NCBI RefSeq assembly: GCF_001425755.1
Contig: NZ_LMDH01000001.1
Coordinates: forward strand, 1,314,239-1,378,238
Source: Aeromicrobium sp. Root344
GTDB taxonomy: Bacteria > Actinomycetota > Actinomycetes > Propionibacteriales > Nocardioidaceae
Length of the DNA stretch: 64,000 nt
Direction of reading: 5' to 3'
The notes beneath the pieces are model-generated. The model was not told where the DNA came from, ran no database searches, and saw nothing but the letters and a program-made list of their open reading frames with translations. The translations under genes were made by a program, and so were the position numbers. Shown here piece after piece: positions 34,030-45,759 of the stretch; positions within the stretch are counted from its first letter, which is position 1; each line of letters begins with the position of its first letter.

Positions 34030-35129
34030 CGAGAGCTCGGGGTCCAGCCCGGCGGCAGCTCTCCCGGATAGTCAGGCGTGGCGGGATGGACCGTCGGCGT
34101 CCGCGGAGGGACCGGTGCGGGCCAGGCTTGCTGCGGTGGCGGCTGGACCGGCGGCCACGCCTGCTGGACCCGCGGCCACCAATAGGCGTAGGGCGGCGGC
34201 GGCCACATCGGCGCCTGCGGTGGCGGTGGCGGCGGGATCGGTGCACGAGTCCGTTGAAGGTCGTGGCGGCGGGCCGCCCACTCGACCAGCACCAGCAGGG
34301 CCACGCTCGAGATGATCGTCGGGATGAGGTCGGTGGGACCGGCGTCGGTGTCGTCGGTCGCCGAGATCATGCCCAGGGCGTCGAGCACGAACAGCACGAC
34401 GTTGTTGGCGGTGTGCGCTGCGATGCCTGCTTCGAGCCCACCCGTGCGGATCGTCAGCACGGCAGCCGTGAGGCCGAAGATCCCGACGTCGACGAGGCCC
34501 CACAGCTCGTACTCGTGCCCGGCGACGAACAGCGGCACCGAGACGATCACCGGGATGGCCGCGAACCGCGTCCACGAGCCGACGAGCTGCAGGACGTAGC
34601 CACGGAAGACGTACTCCTCCGCCGCTGCCTGGAACGGGGTCAGCAGCAGGACCAGGCCGATCGCGACGATCGCCCGGGTGCTGACGTGTGGCGCGCTGAC
34701 CTCGGCCGGGTCGGTCAGCTCCCCGATCGCGACGGATCCACCGATCGTCACGAGGAACACCGCGAACGAGATCAGCGCCGTGCGGGCCAGCCACCCCGTG
34801 CGGAGGCGGCCGGCGACCGACGAGAGGTAGCCGATCGGCCGTGGACCCGTGATGAGCACGGCCAACAGCACCGCCGGGATCATGATCACGAGCGAGAGCA
34901 TGTCGAGGGCGAAGAAGTCGAGGTGCTGCAGGTCCAGGTCACCCGCGGCCTCGGTCCAGGCATCGAACGTGTCAGTCCCCGACCCGGCCGCGAACACGAT
35001 CAACGCCACCAGGATCAGGACGATCCCCGCGCCGATCCAGATCACGACCGCGAGGAGACCGGCCACCGGCAGCTTCCACCACGCGTACGCGGGAGTCTCA
35101 CGAGCGAGCCGGTGATAGCGCGTGGACAT
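34026..35129 (-). CDS. CPBP-family intramembrane metalloprotease
   Basis: A 367-residue membrane protein with about eight helices and an ABI/CPBP protease motif: AAEEYVFRGYVLQ (the EExxxR glutamates) with later zinc-ligand segments VAGHE and AHTANN. The C-terminal 90 residues are extremely proline-rich and disordered (runs of PPPPPP and WPP repeats), an unusual cytosolic tail. Family members process prenylated or other membrane proteins, or mediate bacteriocin self-immunity. The start at ATG 35129 is the most downstream of three in-frame ATGs. Confidence 0.8.
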   Translation of the reverse strand: MSTRYHRLARETPAYAWWKLPVAGLLAVVIWIGAGIVLILVALIVFAAGSGTDTFDAWTEAAGDLDLQHLDFFALDMLSLVIMIPAVLLAVLITGPRPIGYLSSVAGRLRTGWLARTALISFAVFLVTIGGSVAIGELTDPAEVSAPHVSTRAIVAIGLVLLLTPFQAAAEEYVFRGYVLQLVGSWTRFAAIPVIVSVPLFVAGHEYELWGLVDVGIFGLTAAVLTIRTGGLEAGIAAHTANNVVLFVLDALGMISATDDTDAGPTDLIPTIISSVALLVLVEWAARRHDLQRTRAPIPPPPPPQAPMWPPPPYAYWWPRVQQAWPPVQPPPQQAWPAPVPPRTPTVHPATPDYPGELPPGWTPSSR

Positions 35130-35157
35130 GGCGGTCATCCTCACACCAGACATGGAA

Positions 35158-35187
35158 CAGCGCCACCGGGATGTCCCGATGGCGCTG
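35158..35187 (-). terminator. Hairpin terminator after hupB
   Basis: An inverted repeat with outer arms CAGCGCCA and TGGCGCTG and inner arms CGGGA and TCCCG around a TG loop. It lies 15 bp past the hupB stop, in the right place to end its transcript. Confidence 0.75.
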
Positions 35188-35202
35188 CGATGTCGTGCTG
35201 GG

Positions 35203-35481
35203 TTACTTGGCGGCGGCCTTGAGGCGCGAGCCGACGCTCACCTTGACGCCGAAGCCGGCGGGGATGTCGATCGTCTCGCCGGTCGAGGGGTTGCGACCCG
35301 TGCGTGCGGCACGCGGGACGCGCTCGACGGACAGGATGCCGGGGATCGAGACCTTCTCGCCATTGCTGACGGAGTCGAGCAGGATCTCGCTGAAGGACGA
35401 GAGGACGGCGTCGGCCTCGGCCTTGCTGGTGCCGGCCTTCGAAGCGAGGGCAGCGACGAGGTCGTTGCGTGAGATAGCCAC
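35203..35481 (-). CDS. hupB: DNA-binding protein HU
   Basis: A 92-residue histone-like nucleoid protein. The N-terminus is SRNDLVAALASKAGTSKAEAD, and the DNA-wrapping arm reads RVPRAARTGRNPSTGETIDIPA with the conserved arginines and the intercalating proline. It lacks the long Lys/Ala-rich C-terminal tail of mycobacterial HupB. It is a short, probably strongly expressed gene with its own terminator (35158-35187). Confidence 0.95.
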   Translation of the reverse strand: MAISRNDLVAALASKAGTSKAEADAVLSSFSEILLDSVSNGEKVSIPGILSVERVPRAARTGRNPSTGETIDIPAGFGVKVSVGSRLKAAAK

Positions 35482-35578
35482 AAAAGCTCCTTGTGAGTGA
35501 ATGGGTGTATCGACAGTCTATGAACCCGCGGCGACGATTCAATCGCGCCCCCACGGGAGTCTCGCCCCTCGACCCCTG

Positions 35579-36238
35579 CTACTGGCGCCAGAGCGCCGGC
35601 GGCTCGGCGTCGACGAGGGGGGCGATCGCTCGCAGATAGCGTTGCCGCGACCACTCCGTCACGCCCAGAGAGCCGAGGTGGTCGGTGCGCCACTGCGTGT
35701 CGATCAGGCCCTCGTCGCCGACCACCTCGACGAGTCCCATCAACGCGACCTTGGAGGCGTCGGTCGCACGGTGGAACATCGACTCGCCGGCGAACAAGGC
35801 GCCGATGCTCAGTCCGTACAGTCCGCCGACGAGCCGCCCGTCGGCATCCCGGGTCTCGATCGAGTGCGCCCAGCCGAGCCGGTGCATGCGCACGTACGCC
35901 TCCCGGATCGCCGAGTCGATCCAGGCCCCGGTGCGCGACGGGTCGGCACACGCGTCGATGACCTCCTCGAACGACTCGTCGATCGTCACCTCGTAGCGCC
36001 TCCGCGACCTGGCGAGCGAGCGGCTGACGCGCAGGTCGGACGGCACGAGGACTCCCCGACGCATCGGCGACCACCACAGCAGCATCCCGTCGTGCGGCAT
36101 CGGGAAGGCGCCCCGGCGGTACGCCTCAAGGAGCGTGCCGGGCTCGAGGTCGGCGCCCGCGGCGACGCAGTCCTCCGGCGGCCACTCGGCGGGGTCGAAG
36201 ACCCACGGCGTCGGCTCCAGCGGCTGACGCACTCTCAT
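35579..36238 (-). CDS. aat: Leucyl/phenylalanyl-tRNA-protein transferase
   Basis: A 219-residue Aat enzyme of the N-end rule pathway; it moves Leu or Phe from tRNA to the N-terminal Arg or Lys of a protein, marking it for ClpS/ClpAP. Conserved blocks are AYRRGAFPMPHD, LLWWSPMRRGVL, VGGLYGLSIGALFAGESMFHR and DTQW. ATG 36238 overlaps the upstream phosphotransferase stop as ATGA. Both genes are probably co-transcribed. Confidence 0.93.
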   Translation of the reverse strand: MRVRQPLEPTPWVFDPAEWPPEDCVAAGADLEPGTLLEAYRRGAFPMPHDGMLLWWSPMRRGVLVPSDLRVSRSLARSRRRYEVTIDESFEEVIDACADPSRTGAWIDSAIREAYVRMHRLGWAHSIETRDADGRLVGGLYGLSIGALFAGESMFHRATDASKVALMGLVEVVGDEGLIDTQWRTDHLGSLGVTEWSRQRYLRAIAPLVDAEPPALWRQ

Positions 36239-37200
36239 GAGTCCAGCACGCGCGACAGGTGGCGGATCGGCCCCTCGCCCCAGTCCTGCCACTCGGCGGC
36301 GCTGGCCTCGTCGAGGAACGCCGACCAGCTCGCCGCGCGGTTGACGGCCTGGGTCAGCTCCACAGTCGTGAACATGTCGTCGACGTCGCGCGGGTCGAGG
36401 TGCCACGTGCCGGCGTACGCCTCGAGCACGGGCTCCCACGGGATCGACGCCAGCGAGGTGATCCACCCGTAGGGCACGCACAGCGCCTCGACTGCGTGGG
36501 CCCACTGTCCGTCACCGAAGTCGAACACCCGCATCGACCCGTCGTCGAGCGCGAACACGTTGTTCGGGTGCACGTCGCCGTGCTGCCACGTCGCCGGGAG
36601 CGCGCTGTGGCTCAGTGTCTCGACAGCGTCCGCGATCGCCGGGCGAGCACCGAGCAGTCGAAGCCTGAGGTCGGCGTCGACGTGCGCGGGGTGATCGGCG
36701 GGATGCTGCGAGAAGATCTCGACGACGCGGTCGAACCGGTCCAGCACGGTCGCGGGGGAGTAGTCCGGCAGACCCGCGGCCAGGAGGCGCTCGCGGTGCG
36801 GTGCGGCGGCCTGCTGGATCCGCGCGACCTCGACGACGACCCGCTGCCAGTCCTCGACGGTCGGCTCCCGTGTCTCCCGCAGCGTGACGCCCCGGTCCCG
36901 CGTCAGCATCCAGCCGCGACCCGCGTCGATCGCGTACGGGGCGTCGACCGAGTCGGGCGCCAGGCGTGCCAGCTCGAGCTGCAGCGCCGGCTCGAACGCC
37001 AGCGCTGTCGCGTTGGCCTTGAACCACAGCCGACCCGACCCGGTCGGGACCGTGAGCTGGGTCGACCACGGGCGTACGCGGGGCTGGTCGATCGGTCCGG
37101 TGACGGCGTCGCCGTGCCGCTCCAGCTGCTCACGGATCCACGACTCGGCGTCCCGCCGCCAGTCGTCACCGACGACGCGCTCGGAGAAGGGGCGAGCCAT
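36235..37200 (-). CDS. APH-family phosphotransferase
   Basis: A 321-residue aminoglycoside phosphotransferase-like (APH/choline kinase fold) enzyme. The catalytic loop is HGDVHPNNVF and the metal site FDFGDGQWA. The N-terminal lobe contains GRLWFKANA. Such enzymes phosphorylate small hydroxyl compounds. An antibiotic-resistance role is only one possibility, and no resistance genes neighbour it. ATG 37200 is chosen over an upstream frame extension with no start signals. It is coupled by ATGA to aat. Confidence 0.82.
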   Translation of the reverse strand: MARPFSERVVGDDWRRDAESWIREQLERHGDAVTGPIDQPRVRPWSTQLTVPTGSGRLWFKANATALAFEPALQLELARLAPDSVDAPYAIDAGRGWMLTRDRGVTLRETREPTVEDWQRVVVEVARIQQAAAPHRERLLAAGLPDYSPATVLDRFDRVVEIFSQHPADHPAHVDADLRLRLLGARPAIADAVETLSHSALPATWQHGDVHPNNVFALDDGSMRVFDFGDGQWAHAVEALCVPYGWITSLASIPWEPVLEAYAGTWHLDPRDVDDMFTTVELTQAVNRAASWSAFLDEASAAEWQDWGEGPIRHLSRVLDS

Positions 37201-37264
37201 GCCCACAGCGTAGGGCCATCGCGCGCGGAGATGCCGCCGCTCGTACCGCACCTATGCTGGACGG

Positions 37265-37936
37265 ATGGGAGTACGCCGCACCGTCGCCCTGTCCGCGGGG
37301 GCCAAGCTCGCGCCAGCCGTCGCGTCCGGCTACGTCCGTACGGTCCTCGACCACGCGATCGACGGCATCGGTCCGTTGCGGTCGGCTGCGGCGTCGGCAG
37401 ACACCAAGCTGGTCGACCACGGCGGTGACGTCGAGAAGGCCATTCGCCTACTGATCCGGATGCACGCGAGCCTGGCAGGGGTGCAGGGGTTCGTCACGAA
37501 CCTCGGCGGCTTCTCGACGCTCGCGGTGTCGGTGCCGGCCAACGTCGTCGGCGTGACCGTCGTGCAGTGCCACCTCGTCGCGGGCATCGCGCATCTGCGC
37601 GGCTACGACCTCGAGGATCCGCGCGTGCGCAACGCGATCCTCGCCTGCATGCTCGGCGAGGATGCCGTGTCGGGGCTGGTCAAGCGGCACAAGCTGCCCT
37701 CGTCGCCGATGGCGCTCGCCACCTCCCCGGTGCACGACCCGGTCCTCGACGAGACGCTGTCGCGTGAGGTGACCGCCGAGCTCGTCGCGCGTACGGCCGG
37801 GCGGCGAGCGGTGACGCTGATCGGCCGCCGCATCCCGCTGCTCGGCGGCGCCGTCGGCGGGTCGAGCGATGCCCTGGCGACGTGGCACGTGGGTCAGTTC
37901 GCCGCCGACGAGCTCCGCGACCGCCGCCTTCGCTGA
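37265..37936 (+). CDS. EcsC-family protein
   Basis: A 223-residue helical protein of the EcsC family. The hydrophobic middle, STLAVSVPANVVGVTVVQCHLVAGIAHLRG, and the following RVRNAILACMLG block are typical. EcsC homologs are linked to the EcsAB ABC transporter in Bacillus, but actinobacterial members stand alone and their function is unknown. The C-terminus ends in a stretch of Arg/Asp. The gene is divergent from the phosphotransferase/aat pair. Confidence 0.78.
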   Translation: MGVRRTVALSAGAKLAPAVASGYVRTVLDHAIDGIGPLRSAAASADTKLVDHGGDVEKAIRLLIRMHASLAGVQGFVTNLGGFSTLAVSVPANVVGVTVVQCHLVAGIAHLRGYDLEDPRVRNAILACMLGEDAVSGLVKRHKLPSSPMALATSPVHDPVLDETLSREVTAELVARTAGRRAVTLIGRRIPLLGGAVGGSSDALATWHVGQFAADELRDRRLR

Positions 37937-37983
37937 GGCCGCCTGCCCGGCGACTGTCACACCTCGCACCTACCGTCGTACGC

Positions 37984-38406
37984 ATGACGCTCGAAGCCGT
38001 GATCCTCGCGCTGCGCGAGTCGTGGGGCCCCGACACCTGCGCGCCCGAGGACGTCGCCGACTGGACACCCGACAACCCGGCCCGTGGCCAGTGCGCGACG
38101 ACGGCGCTGGTGCTGCACGACTTCTTCGGTGGCTCGCTGGTGACCGGCGAGGTCTTCGTCGAGCCCTTGACAGGCTCAGGGGCCATGGAGCGGGTCGACT
38201 TCCACTGGTGGAACCGCCTGCCGGACGGCGAGCAGGTCGACCTCACCCTTGAGCAGTTCGGCCCGCGCGAGCACGTCGTCGGCGGCATCGACGTCCTGCG
38301 ACCGACGGGCCCGACGCGGCTCGACCGGCAGTACGCGCTGCTGTCCGCGCGCGTGTCGGCGCGCCTCGCCCAGTCGTGGGGGTCCCCCCAACACACCAGG
38401 GCGTAG
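37984..38406 (+). CDS. YunG-family protein
   Basis: A 140-residue protein resembling the YunG family of unknown function: WGPDTCAPEDVADWTPDNPARGQCATTALVLHDFFGG, then FHWWNRLPDGEQVDLTLEQF, with a conserved Cys and His that could form a cysteine-hydrolase-like pair. Residues 60-67 (EPLTGSGA) are encoded by a palindromic repeat (38161-38183) that matches the REP-like repeats elsewhere in this window, suggesting an in-frame insertion into a loop. It is transcribed after the EcsC gene and may be co-expressed with it. Confidence 0.72.
   Translation: MTLEAVILALRESWGPDTCAPEDVADWTPDNPARGQCATTALVLHDFFGGSLVTGEVFVEPLTGSGAMERVDFHWWNRLPDGEQVDLTLEQFGPREHVVGGIDVLRPTGPTRLDRQYALLSARVSARLAQSWGSPQHTRA
38161..38183 (-). 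repeat. REP-like palindromic repeat inside a coding sequence (copy 4)
   Basis: On the minus strand it reads GCCC, then CTGAGCCTGTCAAG, then GGGCTC, sharing GAGCCTGTC with the copy at 6459-6481. It lies in frame within the YunG-like gene without disrupting it. Confidence 0.5.
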
Positions 38407-38417
38407 CCGTTGGGGGC

Positions 38418-39328
38418 CTAGCGCAGGGCCCGCACCACGGCGCTGGCCGGTTCCTTGCCCAGCACCTTCGACATCCACACGCTCGTGCGCACCAACGCCT
38501 CGAGGTCGACGCCGTGCTCGATCCCGAGGCCGGTCAGCAGCCACACGAGGTCCTCGGTCGCCAGGTTGCCCGTGGCGCTCTCGGCGTACGGGCAACCCCC
38601 GAGCCCTCCGGCCGAGGCGTCGAACGTCGTGATGCCGTGGCGCAGCGCGGCGTGGGCGTTGGCGAGCGCCTGGCCGTAGGTGTCGTGGAAGTGCATCGCC
38701 AGCCGGTCGACGCCGACGCCCGCCGCGTCGAACGCCTCGATCAGTGCCCCGACGTGCCCGGCCGTGCCGACGCCGATCGTGTCGCCGATCGACAGCTGCG
38801 TCGCACCGAGGTCGAGCAGCTGCGTGCCGGTGGTGACGACCTGCTCGATCGGCACGTCGCCCTCCCACGGGTCGCCGAAGCACATCGACACGTACGCCCG
38901 GACGTCCAGCCCGGCGTCGCGCGCCCGCCTGACGACCGGCTCGAACATCGCGAACTGCGAGTCGAGCGTGGAGTTGAGGTTCTTCTGGGCGAACGTCTCG
39001 GTCGCGCTGCCGAAGATCGCGATGTGGCTGCAACCGGCCTCGAGCGCCCGGTCCAGGCCACGCTCGTTCGGCACCAGCACCGGCAGCGGCGTCGGCCCGT
39101 CGAGCGGCAGCCGGGCGACGAGGTCGGCGGCATCGGCGAGCTGCGGGACCCACTTCGGGTGGACGAAGCTCGTGGCCTCGACGACCGGCAGCCCCGCTGC
39201 GATGAGGCGGGTGATGAACTCCGCCTTGTCGTCGAGCGACACGATCGCCGACTCGTTCTGCAGCCCGTCGCGCGGCCCGACCTCGTAGATCGTGACGGCT
39301 GCCGGCAGTGCCGGGTCGCGCACGACGC

Positions 39329-39332
<4 letters not shown>
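38418..39332 (-). CDS. mvaB: Hydroxymethylglutaryl-CoA lyase
   Basis: A 304-residue TIM-barrel aldolase-type lyase that splits HMG-CoA to acetyl-CoA and acetoacetate. The signature EVGPRDGLQNE is near residue 17, the second His-containing metal motif is HFHDTYGQALANA, and the mobile-loop cysteine lies in GGLGGCPYAES. It is coupled by ATGA to the biotin carboxylase subunit gene, which places it in leucine degradation: the carboxylase makes 3-methylglutaconyl-CoA, a hydratase (not present here) makes HMG-CoA, and this enzyme finishes the route. Confidence 0.93.
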
Positions 39333-41182
<1,850 letters not shown>

Positions 41183-41191
41183 CGGCTCGCC

Positions 41192-42733
<1,542 letters not shown>

Positions 42734-42741
42734 ACCCAGCA

Positions 42742-42759
42742 GGTTAACAGTCGTTAACC
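42742..42759. promoter_or_regulatory. TetR operator between carboxylase operon and regulator
   Basis: A perfect 7-bp inverted repeat GGTTAAC-AGTC-GTTAACC lies in the 55-bp divergent intergenic region. It is the expected binding site of the TetR-family protein encoded at 42789 and would control both directions. Confidence 0.78.
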
Positions 42760-42788
42760 ACTCGCCGCCACTGGCCTAGAGTGAGGGC

Positions 42789-43340
42789 GTGAGCACGACA
42801 CGTCGCCAGCAGATTCTCGACACGGCCGCGACGCTGTTCGCCGAGCGGGGCTTCCACGGCGTCTCCGTGCACGACATCGGCGGCGCGTGCGGCATCTCCG
42901 GACCGGCCCTCTACAAGCACTTCGCCGGCAAGGACGACATCCTCACGCAGGCGCTCACGGCGATCAGCGAGCAGCTCCTCGCCGAGGGCCAGGCGCGAGC
43001 CGCCGCTGCTGCCGAACCTGCTGACGCTCTCGACGCGCTCATCGCGTGGCACATCGACTTCGCCCTCGGCCATCCTGCGCTCATCGTGATCCAGGAACGC
43101 GAGTGGGCCAACCTCGACGCCGCGGGACGCAAGGAGGTGAGGTCACTCCAGCTGGCCTACGTCGACATCTGGGTCGACGTCGTACGCCGCCTGCGCAGCG
43201 ACCTCGAGGCCGCCGAGGCGCGAGCCGTCGTGCAGGCGACGTTCGGGCTCCTCAACTCCACGCCGCACAGCGCCCGCATCAGCGAGTCGGCGATGCGAGC
43301 TCGTCTCTCGACGATGGCGCACTCGGCTCTGCTCGCCTGA
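42789..43340 (+). CDS. TetR-family regulator of the acyl-CoA carboxylase operon
   Basis: A 183-residue TetR protein. The N-terminal helix-turn-helix is seen in FAERGFHGVSVHDIGGACGISGPALYKHF and the C-terminal ligand domain is helical. The divergent orientation and the GGTTAAC operator between the two genes make it the likely repressor of the beta-alpha-mvaB operon, with an acyl-CoA as the possible inducer (inference). It uses a GTG start. Its last 62 bp overlap the convergent EamA gene. Confidence 0.9.
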   Translation: MSTTRRQQILDTAATLFAERGFHGVSVHDIGGACGISGPALYKHFAGKDDILTQALTAISEQLLAEGQARAAAAAEPADALDALIAWHIDFALGHPALIVIQEREWANLDAAGRKEVRSLQLAYVDIWVDVVRRLRSDLEAAEARAVVQATFGLLNSTPHSARISESAMRARLSTMAHSALLA

Positions 43341-44196
43341 CGGACCGGCGGCTGATCGTCGCCGCAGCGACACCGGCGAGCATCACCGCGCCGCCGACGA
43401 GCTCGAGGACGCTCGGCACCTCGTCCTGCACGATCCATGCGGTGGCGATGCCCACGACCGGGACCAGAAGGACGAACGGCACGACCGCGCTCGCGGGATG
43501 GCGGGCCAGCAGGTTGTTGAAGATCCCGTAGCCGACCAGCGAGGCGCCGATCGCGGTGTAGGCCGTGCTGGCGATCGCCACCGCTGACAGGTGCGTCAGC
43601 GCATGGCCGACCTCGCCGCCGCCGTCGACCACGAGGGACAGGCCGAGGGCCGGAAGCGGCACGACGAGGGCAGACCACACGACGAGCGAGAACCCTGAGG
43701 AGATCCCGGCCTGACGGGCGATGACGTTGCCGATCGCCCACGACGTCGCCGCTCCGAGCATCACGAGGACGGGCACGACCGGCGCCGTCGCTCCGTGCCC
43801 GACCACGACGAGCACGAGGCCGGCGGTGCCGAGCGAGGCGCCGACAACCTGGCGGCGAGACGGTGACTCCTTGAGGACGATCGCTGCGATCACGATGGTG
43901 AAGATGACCTGGGCCTGGAGCACGAGAGAGGCGAGCCCGGCCGGCATGCCGAGCTCGAGGGCGATGTAGAGAAGGCTGAACTGGCCGAGGCTCATGAACG
44001 AACCCACCGCCACGACGGTGCGCCAGTCCGCCTTCGGCCGCGGCACGAAGAACACGAGCGGCAGCGCGACGAACGTGAACCGCATCGCGAGGAACAGCAG
44101 CGGCGGCACGTCGGCGAGGCCCTCGTCGATGACGACGAAGTTGGCGCCCCACAGCACCATCACGAGGACGGCGAGCATGCTGTGCTTCAGCGACAT
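43279..44196 (-). CDS. EamA/DMT-family permease
   Basis: A 305-residue drug/metabolite transporter with ten transmembrane helices in two EamA repeats (about 1-140 and 145-285). The C-terminal tail after the last helix is long and polar. Substrates of this family include amino acids and small metabolites; none can be assigned. It is divergent from a LysR-type regulator 72 bp away, a classic exporter/regulator pair, with an inverted repeat between them. The 3' end overlaps the convergent TetR gene by 62 bp. Confidence 0.9.
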   Translation of the reverse strand: MSLKHSMLAVLVMVLWGANFVVIDEGLADVPPLLFLAMRFTFVALPLVFFVPRPKADWRTVVAVGSFMSLGQFSLLYIALELGMPAGLASLVLQAQVIFTIVIAAIVLKESPSRRQVVGASLGTAGLVLVVVGHGATAPVVPVLVMLGAATSWAIGNVIARQAGISSGFSLVVWSALVVPLPALGLSLVVDGGGEVGHALTHLSAVAIASTAYTAIGASLVGYGIFNNLLARHPASAVVPFVLLVPVVGIATAWIVQDEVPSVLELVGGAVMLAGVAAATISRRSVRRAEPSAPSSRDELASPTR

Positions 44197-44248
44197 GCGT
44201 CCAGTCTCTCGCGCTCAACGATGAAGCACCAGCGACGGTTTCTGAACA

Positions 44249-44264
44249 CAACAGCGTACTGTTG
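44249..44264. promoter_or_regulatory. LysR operator between exporter and regulator
   Basis: A perfect inverted repeat CAACAG-CGTA-CTGTTG is centred in the 72-bp divergent region. A wider repeat, ATGAAGCA (44221-44228) with TGCTTCAT (44263-44270), surrounds it and covers the LysR start codon. LysR proteins use such symmetric sites for autoregulation and activation of the divergent gene. Confidence 0.7.
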
Positions 44265-44268
44265 CTTC

Positions 44269-45174
44269 ATGATCGACCTCGGAGCGCTGCGTTCGCTGAT
44301 CGCCGTGCGCGACCACGGCAGCATCGTCTCGGCGGCCGCCGCCCTCGACTTCACTCCGTCGGCGGTCTCGCAGCAGATCAAGAAGCTCGAGCGCCAGAGC
44401 CGGTCGCCGATGCTCGAACGCGTCGGTCGCAGCGTCATCCTGACCGAGCGCGGCCGGTTGCTCGCCGAACGCGGGTCCCTGCTCCTCGCCGACCTCGAGC
44501 AGGTCGAGAACCTTGCGGTCGGCGGAGCCGAAGAGCTCCGCGGCACGTTCCGGATCGCGTCGTTCTCGACGGCGTCACGCGGCATCGTGGCGCCGCTCCT
44601 CGCGCGGCTGCGTGCCACGGCACCGGACCTCGACGTCACGGTGCTCGAGGTCGACCCCCGCGAAGCGGTCACGCTCGTCGAGCGCGGCGGCACCGACCTG
44701 TCGATCGTGCACGACTGGAGCACCATGCCGCTCGAGCTGCCCGCGACCCTCGAGCAGCACGAGGTCCACGTCGACTGGGCAGACGTCCTGCTGCCGTGGG
44801 ACCACCGGCTGTCGCTCCGGGACTCGGTCACGCCGATGGACCTGGTCGACGAACGCTGGGTGACCACCCCCGCCGGCACGATCTGCCACGACTGGCTCGT
44901 GCACATGTTCGCGAGGCACGGCGTACGCCCGGACATGCGCTACTTCGACGGGTCCTACTCGACCCACGCCGCGATGGTCGAGCACGGCGTCGCGGTCGCC
45001 CTCGTCCCGCGTCTCGGCCGCGAGACGCTCTCGCCCCGGGTCCGGGCCGTGCCCGTCGTCGACCCCACTCCGACCCGGCGGGTCAGCTCGTTGTGGCGGG
45101 CCTCCAGCCGGGAGAACCCCGCACGCCTGCACGTGCATCGCGAGCTCGAGGACCTGTTCCCGCGGGTGCCCTAG
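44269..45174 (+). CDS. LysR-family transcriptional regulator
   Basis: A 301-residue LysR regulator. The N-terminal winged helix-turn-helix reads SIVSAAAALDFTPSAVSQQIKKLER, followed by a linker helix and a periplasmic-binding-like effector domain (about 90-295). ATG 44269 lies inside the operator region. It is expected to regulate itself and the divergent EamA permease; the effector is unknown. A frame extension upstream through the intergenic region is not supported. Confidence 0.92.
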   Translation: MIDLGALRSLIAVRDHGSIVSAAAALDFTPSAVSQQIKKLERQSRSPMLERVGRSVILTERGRLLAERGSLLLADLEQVENLAVGGAEELRGTFRIASFSTASRGIVAPLLARLRATAPDLDVTVLEVDPREAVTLVERGGTDLSIVHDWSTMPLELPATLEQHEVHVDWADVLLPWDHRLSLRDSVTPMDLVDERWVTTPAGTICHDWLVHMFARHGVRPDMRYFDGSYSTHAAMVEHGVAVALVPRLGRETLSPRVRAVPVVDPTPTRRVSSLWRASSRENPARLHVHRELEDLFPRVP

Positions 45175-45206
45175 GATTTCGCGCAACCCGGATCCAGGAG
45201 CGCGAC

Positions 45207-45737
45207 ATGGTCAGTCTCGGCAAGCTGCTCGGCGGCAACCTCGACATCAAGAAGGTGCAGCAGGTCGTCGACCTGGTGTGGGACAACAAGGACGAGCTCG
45301 CCGACAGCGCCAAGCTCGCCAAGGAGATCCCCGACTTCATCCGTACGCTCGCGAGTGGCCTCTCCGAGGCCGGTGACCAGGCCCGCGCAGCCGGCCTCGC
45401 ACTGGTTGGCACCGACGGCAGATCGGGTGCCACCACCCGCCTCGGCAACAGCGCCACGACCCTGGGCTCGATCGCGGACAACCTCACGAGCGTCGCGAAG
45501 TTCGTCGCCGACGCCGCCGACGACGTCGAGAAGGTGCCGATGATGGGCGGCCCGGCGAAGCAGCTGGGCGGAGCGGCCAAGACGATCCGCGACACGACGT
45601 CGGGCCTCGGCGGTCTCGCGGACGACCTGGTCGGCCTCGCCGAGATCCTGGGCAACGTCGGCGCCGCCCTGAGCAAGCTCGGCGACAGCCTCGACACGTC
45701 GGGCACCACGGCGCGGGGCTTCGCGGCGCCCGCCTAG
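45207..45737 (+). CDS. Hypothetical helical protein
   Basis: A 176-residue protein of unknown function. After a short N-terminus (MVSLGKLLGG) nearly all of it is predicted amphipathic helix with heptad-like spacing and many Ala, Leu, Asp and Lys residues (for example FVADAADDVEKV, LVGLAEILGNVGAALSKLG). No cysteine, signal peptide or transmembrane helix is obvious. A CAGGAG site lies upstream of ATG 45207. It follows the LysR gene with a 32-bp gap. It could be a small scaffold or lipid-surface protein, but there is no evidence for either. Confidence 0.6.
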   Translation: MVSLGKLLGGNLDIKKVQQVVDLVWDNKDELADSAKLAKEIPDFIRTLASGLSEAGDQARAAGLALVGTDGRSGATTRLGNSATTLGSIADNLTSVAKFVADAADDVEKVPMMGGPAKQLGGAAKTIRDTTSGLGGLADDLVGLAEILGNVGAALSKLGDSLDTSGTTARGFAAPA

Positions 45738-45759
45738 GTGGCGGTTTGCCTTGCGGGGT

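Noticed and set aside
36235..37200. Antibiotic-resistance gene
   Set aside because: The APH fold alone does not show resistance; the gene is coupled to aat and lacks any mobile or resistance context.
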